The notes under the pieces were generated by a model, which had not been told where the DNA came from, ran no database searches, and saw only the letters and a list, made by a program, of their open reading frames with translations. From Comamonas sp. BIGb0124 (GTDB taxonomy: Bacteria; Pseudomonadota; Gammaproteobacteria; Burkholderiales; Burkholderiaceae_C), in assembly GCF_003752175.1 (NCBI RefSeq), contig NZ_RJVF01000009.1, positions 868,001 to 932,000 of the forward strand: a stretch of 64,000 nt of DNA. The letters run 5' to 3'. Shown one piece after another: positions 58,297 to 64,000 of this stretch. A program made the translations under genes and the position numbers. The stretch's first letter is position 1. Each line of letters begins with the position of its first letter.

Positions 58297-59343
58297 TCAT
58301 GGGGTGGTTTCTGCGGTGGCGTTCACCGGCTCGACCTGGGCCGGCTGGCCGGCGGCGGATTCCTCGAGCAAGGCCTCGGCGCCGAGCGGATAGGCGATGC
58401 GCTCGCGCAGCACCCGCTCGAAGTGCGTCGGGTCGTGGGGCTTGAGCAGGGCGGCTTCGCGGGGCAGGTAGAAATCCCAGAGGCGGGAGATCCAGAAACG
58501 CAGGGCCGCAGCGCGCACCAGGGCCGGCAGCAGATGGCGTTCGGCGGCCGTCAGCGGTCGCACGGCGCAGTAGGCCTGCGCCATGGCCCGTGCGCGGTCC
58601 GGGTCGTGCCGGCCGGTGGGCAGGTCGATGCACCAGTCGTTGAGGCAGACCGCGAGGTCGAACAGCCAACTGTCGACGCCTGCGAAGTAGAAGTCGAAAA
58701 AGCCGGTCAGCTGCAACTGGCCTTCGCCGTCCGTGTCGAACATCACGTTGTCGCGGAACAGGTCGGCATGGATCGGGCCGCGCGGCAGGGCGGCATAGGC
58801 CGCGCTTTCGGCCACATGGTTCTGGTAGGCCAGTTCGGCACCCAGCAACCGGGCCTGCGCTTCGCCGATATGCGGAAGCACGGCGGGCACGGTCTCGTTC
58901 CACCAATCCAGCCCGCGCAGATTGGGCTGGCTGCGCTGGTAGTCCTGGCCTGCGAGGTGCATGCGGGCGAGCATGTCGCCGACCCGCGCGGCATGGCTGG
59001 CCTGGGGCTCGAGCACGCTGGCGCCGCGCAGGCGATCGACCAGCGCGGCCGGCTTGCCGCAGACCTCGTGGAGGATCTCGCCATGCGGGCTGGCAGCCGG
59101 GTCGGGCACGGGAATGCCGCGTGACGCCAGATGCTTCATCAGGAACAGGTAGAACGGCAACTGTTCGGCGCTCAGGCGCTCGAACAGCGTGAGCACGTAC
59201 TGATCCCCTTGCGCAGTGGTCAGGAAGTAGTTGGTGTTCTCGATTCCGCCGGTGATGCCCTTGAGCTGCGCCACCGGGGCGAGCTTGAGCTTTTTGGCAA
59301 GGGCATCGGCTTCCTGCAGGGAAACTTCGGTGAAGACCGCCAT
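58297..59343 (-). CDS. thrB: Homoserine kinase (type II, choline-kinase-like)
   Basis: A 348-residue ThrB that phosphorylates homoserine. It starts MAVFTEVSLQEADALAKKL; GITGGIENTNYFLTTAQGDQ is the nucleotide loop, RGPIHADLFRDNVMF the Brenner/catalytic motif with Asp, and GFFDFYFAGVDSWLFDLAVC the metal-binding DFxxA motif. It is about 25-30 residues longer than typical members because of a low-complexity C-terminal tail (EESAAGQPAQVEPVNATAET). It completes the threonine pathway with hom and thrC, located 19 kb away. Confidence 0.95.
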   Translation of the reverse strand: MAVFTEVSLQEADALAKKLKLAPVAQLKGITGGIENTNYFLTTAQGDQYVLTLFERLSAEQLPFYLFLMKHLASRGIPVPDPAASPHGEILHEVCGKPAALVDRLRGASVLEPQASHAARVGDMLARMHLAGQDYQRSQPNLRGLDWWNETVPAVLPHIGEAQARLLGAELAYQNHVAESAAYAALPRGPIHADLFRDNVMFDTDGEGQLQLTGFFDFYFAGVDSWLFDLAVCLNDWCIDLPTGRHDPDRARAMAQAYCAVRPLTAAERHLLPALVRAAALRFWISRLWDFYLPREAALLKPHDPTHFERVLRERIAYPLGAEALLEESAAGQPAQVEPVNATAETTP

Positions 59344-59357
59344 GTCGAGCCTTGCGA

Positions 59358-59747
59358 TCAGAAGTTGCCGAGCTTCCAGACGCGGCGACCGGTCGGGCTG
59401 GAGCCGTCGCCGTTGCTGTTGTCGCCGCGGTTGCGCGAGGGGTCGTTGGGGACGATTTCGTAAGCCGGGGCGCCGGTCTTGGGCGTCACGGTCACGCTTT
59501 TGCTTCGGCCGCCGACGCGCAGCTCGTCGACGCGGCTGCCGGCGTCTTCATGGCTGAGCCGCTCGATGCGCTGGTTCTGGGCCGAGGGTTGAGTGGATGT
59601 GTCCTCGATTGATAGCGCAGAGGCCGCATTGCCGCTGGACGAATCGGGGGTGGCAGCCGGAGCCTGGGCCCAGGCGCCAGTCGCGCTGCCCGCCAGCATG
59701 CAAGCCAGCAGCCAGGCAGCCTTCACGGAGCGTAGTGTGTGTTTCAT
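59358..59747 (-). CDS. Secreted DUF2782-like protein
   Basis: A 129-residue exported protein: signal peptide MKHTLRSVKAAWLLACMLAG plus SATGAWAQA, a Ser/Ala/Gln-rich linker, then a short domain with RVDELRVGGRSKSVTVTPKT, GAPAYEIVPNDPSRNRGD and RRVWKLGNF, matching small DUF2782 proteins encoded beside polA and thrB in betaproteobacteria. Function unknown. It lies 14 bases before thrB on the same strand and is likely co-transcribed with it; divergent from polA. Confidence 0.72.
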   Translation of the reverse strand: MKHTLRSVKAAWLLACMLAGSATGAWAQAPAATPDSSSGNAASALSIEDTSTQPSAQNQRIERLSHEDAGSRVDELRVGGRSKSVTVTPKTGAPAYEIVPNDPSRNRGDNSNGDGSSPTGRRVWKLGNF

Positions 59748-59859
59748 GTTCCGATTGTAGGCGGGCCTCGGGGGGCTTGCCAGCAAGCGCGCAGCCCAAC
59801 CGGCCGTCGGCGGCAAGCTGCCCGTTCGTACGGGTGGCATTGGCATGCACAATGCGCGC

Positions 59860-62769
59860 ATGAGTGAAGCCAACGTGACTGAAAAAGACCTGCCCCGGCC
59901 GACCGGCCCGGGCACCCATGTGCCAACCGGCGTGGGTGACGACCAGCCGCCCGCCAAGACCCTGCTGCTGGTCGACGGCTCCAGCTATCTGTACCGTGCC
60001 TTCCACGCCATGCCCGATCTGCGGGCGGTGCCGGGGGACATGAACAGCGCGCCCACGGGCGCCATCCGCGGCATGATCAACATGCTGCAGGCCCTGCGCA
60101 AGGACATCCCGGCCGATTACGCCGCCTGCATCTTCGATGCCAAGGGACCGACTTTCCGGGACGAGATCTATCCCGAGTACAAGGCCAATCGGTCGCCCAT
60201 GCCCGATGCGCTGCGCGAGCAGATCACGCCCATCCACGAGGTGGTGCGGCTGATGGGCTGGCCCTTGCTCGACATTCCGGGCGTCGAGGCCGACGACGTC
60301 ATCGGCACCCTCGCCCGCCTGGCCGAGGCCCAGGGCTACGAAGTGGTGATTTCCAGCGGCGACAAGGACTTGAGCCAGCTCGTCACGCCGGCCATCACCG
60401 TCATCGACACCATGAACGGCAAGACCCGCGATGTCGCGGGCGTCGAAGCGGAGTTCGGTGTGCCGCCCAGCCTGATGATCGACTTCCAGGCCCTGGTCGG
60501 CGACACGGTCGACAACGTGCCGGGCGTCGACAAGGTCGGCCCCAAGACCGCCGCCAAGTGGCTCAAGGAGTACGGCAGCCTCGAGGAACTGATGGCCCGT
60601 GCCGGCGAGATCAAGGGCGTGGCGGGACAGAATCTGGTCAAGGCGCTGCCCTGGCTGCCCACCGGGCGCAGCCTGGTGACCATCAAGACCGACTGCGGCC
60701 TCGAAGGCCACATCGAGGGCCTGCCGTCGCTCGACGGCGTGCGCATGGCACAGGCCCGGGTCGATGAACTGGCGGCTTTCTACGAGCGCTACGGCTTCAA
60801 GAGCCTGGCGAAGGCGCTGGGCACGGCCGCGACGGCCGCCGCACCGGCGCCGGCTGCGGCCGCCCCCAAGAGCCGCCCCAAGGCCGACGACGGGCAGGCG
60901 GGTTTCGATTTCGACGGCGACGAACCGGGCGGTGTGCCGCAGGCGGCCCCGGCAGGCGTGTCGTCGGGACTGACCTGCGACATCGTGCTGACCTGGGCCG
61001 ACTTCGACGCCTGGCTGCTCCGGCTCGAGCAGGCCCGACTGGTCGCGCTGGACACCGAGACGACTTCGCTCGACGAGAGCCGGGCCGAAATCGTCGGCGT
61101 GAGTTTCAGCGTCGAGCCCGGCCGGGCCGCCTATGTGCCGCTGGCCCACGACTATCCCGATGCGCCGGCGCAACTGCCGCGCGACGAGGTGCTGGCGCGC
61201 CTCAAGCCCTGGCTGGAGAACCCGCAGCATGCCAAGCTGGGCCAGCACGTCAAGTACGACCGGCATGTGTTCGCCAACCACGGCATCGAGGTGCAGGGCT
61301 ACCGCCACGACACCATGCTGCAGAGTTACGTGCTGGAGGTGCACAAGCCCCATGGCCTGTCGAGCCTGGCCGAGCGCCATCTCGGACGCGGCGGCATCCA
61401 GTACGAGGACCTGTGCGGCAAGGGCGCCAAGCAGATTCCCTTTGCCCAGGTCGACATCGTCCGCGCCGGCGAGTATTCGTGCGAGGATTCCGACCAGACG
61501 CTGGCCGTGCACCAGGTGCTGTGGCCGCAGCTCGAGGCCGATGCCCGGCTGCTCGGCATCTATGCGCTCGAGATGGAAACCAGCGAGGTGCTCTATCGCA
61601 TCGAACGCAACGGCGTGCTGATCGATGCCGACGTGCTGGCCGCGCAGAGCCACGCACTGGGCACCCGCATGCTGGCGCTGGAACAGGAAGCCTACGAGCT
61701 GGCCGGCCAGCCCTTCAACCTCGCCAGTCCCAAGCAGATCGGCGAAATCTTCTTCGAGCGCCTGGGGCTGCCGGTCATCAAGAAGACGGCCAAGGGCGCA
61801 CCCAGCACCGACGAGGAAGTGCTCGAAAAACTGGCCGAGGACTACCCCCTGCCGGCCCGCATCCTGGAGCACCGTGGCCTGTCCAAGCTCAAGGGCACCT
61901 ACACCGACAAGCTGGGCACTCTGGCCTTGCCGCGGACCGGGCGCGTGCACACCCACTATGCCCAGGCCGTGGCCGTGACGGGGCGGCTTTCGAGCAACGA
62001 TCCCAACCTGCAGAACATTCCCATCCGCACACCGGAAGGCCGCCGGGTGCGGGAGGCCTTCATCGCCCCGCCGGGCCGGGTGATCGCCAGCGCCGACTAT
62101 TCGCAGATCGAGCTGCGCATCATGGCCCACCTGAGCAACGACGAGTCGCTGCTGCAGGCCTTCGCCACCGGCCAGGACGTGCACCGCGCCACGGCGGCGG
62201 AGGTCTTCGGCGTGTCGGTCGAACAGGTCAGCAGCGAGCAGCGCCGGTACGCCAAGGTCATCAACTTCGGTCTGATCTACGGCATGAGCGCCTTCGGACT
62301 GGCGCGCAACCTCGGCATCGACAACACGGCGGCACGCAACTACATCGACCGCTATTTCCAGCGTTATCCCGGTGTCAAGCGCTACATGGACGAGACCAAG
62401 GCCCAGGCCAAGGACATGGGTTATGTCGAGACGGTCTTCGGACGCCGTCTCGTGCTGCCCGAGATCAACTCGCCCAACGGGCCGCGGCGGGCCGGTGCCG
62501 AGCGCGCGGCCATCAACGCGCCCATGCAGGGCACGGCAGCCGATCTGATCAAGAAGAGCATGGTGGCCGTGCAGGCCGTGCTGGATGCCGAAAAACCCGA
62601 TGTGCTCATGATCATGCAGGTGCACGACGAACTGGTGTTCGAGCTGCCCGAGGGCGAGGTGGAATGGCTGCGGCGCCGCATCCCCGAGCTGATGGCCGGC
62701 GTGGCCGAGCTCAAGGTGCCGCTGGTGGCCGAGGTCGGCGTCGGCCCCAACTGGGACAAGGCGCACTGA
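59860..62769 (+). CDS. polA: DNA polymerase I
   Basis: A 969-residue polymerase. 5'-3' exonuclease (about 30-320) has LLVDGSSYLYRAFHAMPDLR, SGDKDLSQLV and GDTVDNVPGVDKVGPKTAAK. A 3'-5' proofreading domain follows, with intact VALDTETTSLDESR. The polymerase domain contains TGRLSSNDPNLQNIPIRTPE, IASADYSQIELRIMAHLS, AKVINFGLIYGMSAFGLA and QVHDELVFELPE. An ATG at 59845 is also in frame, but a -10-like CACAAT (59848-59853) lies between the two, placing the mRNA start at about the ATG at 59860; the message may be leaderless. Confidence 0.96.
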   Translation: MSEANVTEKDLPRPTGPGTHVPTGVGDDQPPAKTLLLVDGSSYLYRAFHAMPDLRAVPGDMNSAPTGAIRGMINMLQALRKDIPADYAACIFDAKGPTFRDEIYPEYKANRSPMPDALREQITPIHEVVRLMGWPLLDIPGVEADDVIGTLARLAEAQGYEVVISSGDKDLSQLVTPAITVIDTMNGKTRDVAGVEAEFGVPPSLMIDFQALVGDTVDNVPGVDKVGPKTAAKWLKEYGSLEELMARAGEIKGVAGQNLVKALPWLPTGRSLVTIKTDCGLEGHIEGLPSLDGVRMAQARVDELAAFYERYGFKSLAKALGTAATAAAPAPAAAAPKSRPKADDGQAGFDFDGDEPGGVPQAAPAGVSSGLTCDIVLTWADFDAWLLRLEQARLVALDTETTSLDESRAEIVGVSFSVEPGRAAYVPLAHDYPDAPAQLPRDEVLARLKPWLENPQHAKLGQHVKYDRHVFANHGIEVQGYRHDTMLQSYVLEVHKPHGLSSLAERHLGRGGIQYEDLCGKGAKQIPFAQVDIVRAGEYSCEDSDQTLAVHQVLWPQLEADARLLGIYALEMETSEVLYRIERNGVLIDADVLAAQSHALGTRMLALEQEAYELAGQPFNLASPKQIGEIFFERLGLPVIKKTAKGAPSTDEEVLEKLAEDYPLPARILEHRGLSKLKGTYTDKLGTLALPRTGRVHTHYAQAVAVTGRLSSNDPNLQNIPIRTPEGRRVREAFIAPPGRVIASADYSQIELRIMAHLSNDESLLQAFATGQDVHRATAAEVFGVSVEQVSSEQRRYAKVINFGLIYGMSAFGLARNLGIDNTAARNYIDRYFQRYPGVKRYMDETKAQAKDMGYVETVFGRRLVLPEINSPNGPRRAGAERAAINAPMQGTAADLIKKSMVAVQAVLDAEKPDVLMIMQVHDELVFELPEGEVEWLRRRIPELMAGVAELKVPLVAEVGVGPNWDKAH

Positions 62770-62805
62770 GCGCCGCGCCGGCCGCCTGAGCGGGCGCGAC
62801 GGTGC

Positions 62806-64000
62806 TCAGTTCGTGGACGGCCGGACGGTGTCCCCGCCCATGGCCTGGAACAGCGTGATCTGGTTCTGCAGGCGGCTCAACTGGACCTGGGCCAGGTTGA
62901 TCTCGGCGCTGCGGCGCGATTCCTGCGCATCGAGCCAGGTGCGCAGCGGCACGGCGCCGGCGCGGTAGCGGATTTCATAGAGCCGCTCGGCTTCGCGTGC
63001 GGCCACGAGGCTCTGTTCCTGCAGCGTGGATTGCTCGGCCAGGCGGGTGCGCGCCGACAGCGCGTTTTCCACATCGGCAAAGGCTTGATAGAGCGTCTGG
63101 CGGAAGTTGACCACGGCGGTCTCGTACTGCACGCGGGCGACTTCGGTGTTGAGCCGCATTTCCTTGAGGTTGAGGAAAGGCAGCGTCAGCCCGGCGCCCA
63201 GCGTGGCGATCGGGTTGGCCAGCAGGTTGCCCAGCGAGGTGCTGCTGGTGCCCACGGTACCGGTCAGGCTGAGGTTGGGGTAGTAGCTGGTGCGCACCAC
63301 GTCCACATTGGCGAGGCTCTGGCGCAGGCTCCATTCGGCCGAGCGCAGGTCGGGGCGGCGTGCCAGCAGTTCGGCCGGCAGGCCTTCGTCCACGCGCGGC
63401 AACGGGCCGGTCGGCAGCGTGCCGGGCTCTGCCCCCAGTACCTGCTGCAGCACACTGGCGCCGGGTGCCGCGTCGAACAGAACGGCCAGCGCATTGCGCG
63501 TTTCCACACGCGACTGCTGCAGTTGCGAAAGATTGCTGCGCTGGCTCAGCACCGTCTGCTCGGCCTCCCGCAGTTCCAGCGCCGAGACCGCACCGGCCGT
63601 GTACTGCGCCTGCACCAGCTGCTGGGTGCGCTGCGCGGTTTCCAGGCTCTGCTGTGCGTTGGCCAGCCGCTGGTTGAGGAACGCCAACTGCCAGTAGAGA
63701 TCGGCCGTGGTGCTGATCACGTTGAGACGCACGGTCTCGCGGTCGGCTTCGCTGGCTTGCAGGGCCCAGGCGGCGATGTCGCGCTGGGCCGCCAGGCGGC
63801 CCCACAGGTCGACGGTGTAGCTCACGCTGGCCGTGACGCTGCTGGCGCGGCTGTTGCTCGTGCGGCCATTGTCGAGCCGGCGGCTGCCGCCCGCGCTCAA
63901 CGCGGCTTCGGGGCCGATCGCCAGCGGGTCGCCGCTGAGTCCCACGCTGAGCTGTGCCTGGCGCACATTGAGCGCGGCACGGGCGAGGTCGGCGTTGCGC
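62806..64000 (-). CDS. Outer-membrane factor of an RND efflux system (OprM/NodT family), 5' end beyond window
   Basis: About 398 residues of the C-terminal part of a TolC-fold efflux channel. The visible part begins RNADLARAALNVRQAQLSVG and continues to stop at 62806. VSYTVDLWGRLAAQRDIAAW carries the family DLWGR motif, GLPAELLARRPDLRSAEWSL the second conserved block, and LTLPFLNLKEMRLNTEVARV the repeat counterpart. The N-terminus, with signal peptide and lipobox, is outside, so lipoprotein status cannot be judged. Partner pump genes are presumably further right. Drug or metal specificity unknown. Confidence 0.93.
   Translation of the reverse strand, partial: RNADLARAALNVRQAQLSVGLSGDPLAIGPEAALSAGGSRRLDNGRTSNSRASSVTASVSYTVDLWGRLAAQRDIAAWALQASEADRETVRLNVISTTADLYWQLAFLNQRLANAQQSLETAQRTQQLVQAQYTAGAVSALELREAEQTVLSQRSNLSQLQQSRVETRNALAVLFDAAPGASVLQQVLGAEPGTLPTGPLPRVDEGLPAELLARRPDLRSAEWSLRQSLANVDVVRTSYYPNLSLTGTVGTSSTSLGNLLANPIATLGAGLTLPFLNLKEMRLNTEVARVQYETAVVNFRQTLYQAFADVENALSARTRLAEQSTLQEQSLVAAREAERLYEIRYRAGAVPLRTWLDAQESRRSAEINLAQVQLSRLQNQITLFQAMGGDTVRPSTN

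Noticed and set aside
59548-62766. 1072-codon open frame antisense to polA and the DUF2782-like gene
   Set aside because: It only becomes the real DUF2782-like frame's neighbour by chance; polA is intact on the plus strand and the antisense product looks like compositional noise.

Overview
The window reads as ordinary, densely packed, GC-rich chromosome of a betaproteobacterium, most likely Burkholderiales and Comamonadaceae-like. The evidence is gene content and order: rpsF-priB-rpsR-rplI-dnaB, a complete GspC-to-GspN type II secretion locus, alaA-hom-thrC followed by molybdenum-cofactor genes and clpB, and uvrD / BPSS1780-type membrane protein / thrB / DUF2782-like / polA. There is no phage, insertion sequence, CRISPR array, rRNA or tRNA that I can recognise, and no obvious pseudogene. 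Genes at both edges are cut by the window.

Layout. 0-5.3 kb: end of an EamA transporter, then phosphomannomutase/phosphoglucomutase, a GT4 glycosyltransferase and WaaA (lipopolysaccharide core), then a GlcG/HbpS-like protein. 5.3-9.2 kb: iron block, with hemP under a Fur-like site, a PheC-like periplasmic protein, and a bfd-(24-aa peptide)-tonB-exbB-exbD operon read leftward from one promoter. 9.4-13 kb: divergent ppsR and ppsA. 13-15.4 kb: two-gene DUF4212/Na+-solute symporter. 15.4-19.1 kb: ribosomal S6/PriB/S18/L9, DnaB, and a rhombosortase-like rhomboid protease. 19.2-31 kb: type II secretion, gspG-H-I-J-K-L-M-D-E-F-N leftward and gspC divergent. 31-35 kb: a small coiled-coil membrane protein, PIN-PhoH, a Bcp-type peroxiredoxin and an Mth938-like protein. 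35-43 kb: alaA, hom, thrC, mobB, moeA, moaD, a reversed asparaginase, moaE. 43-50 kb: EamA transporter, glycine-zipper lipoprotein, unknown membrane protein, clpB, a small membrane protein, a BON lipoprotein. 50-64 kb: long DUF349 protein, YpeA-like GNAT, guaC, uvrD, BPSS1780-type protein, thrB, DUF2782-like protein, polA, and the C-terminal part of an RND outer-membrane channel.

How genes work together. TonB/ExbB/ExbD energise outer-membrane uptake, Bfd mobilises stored iron and HemP supports haem uptake. PpsR is the expected switch of PpsA. Hom, ThrC and the distant ThrB together make threonine. MobB, MoeA, MoaD and MoaE belong to molybdenum cofactor synthesis. GspC-N build a secretion machine missing only the prepilin peptidase, and the rhombosortase-like protease next to it may process secreted substrates.

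Nothing here is convincingly a new multi-gene system. The points most worth checking are: a near-consensus heat-shock (sigma-32) promoter just after clpB that would drive an uncharacterised membrane protein; the rhombosortase-like gene beside the secretion locus; a GspE ATPase lacking the usual four-cysteine zinc module; a 24-residue hydrophobic peptide overlapping bfd; an intrinsic terminator inside the guaC leader; and an EF-hand-like loop in the symporter. All calls are from reading the sequence; no database search was run.
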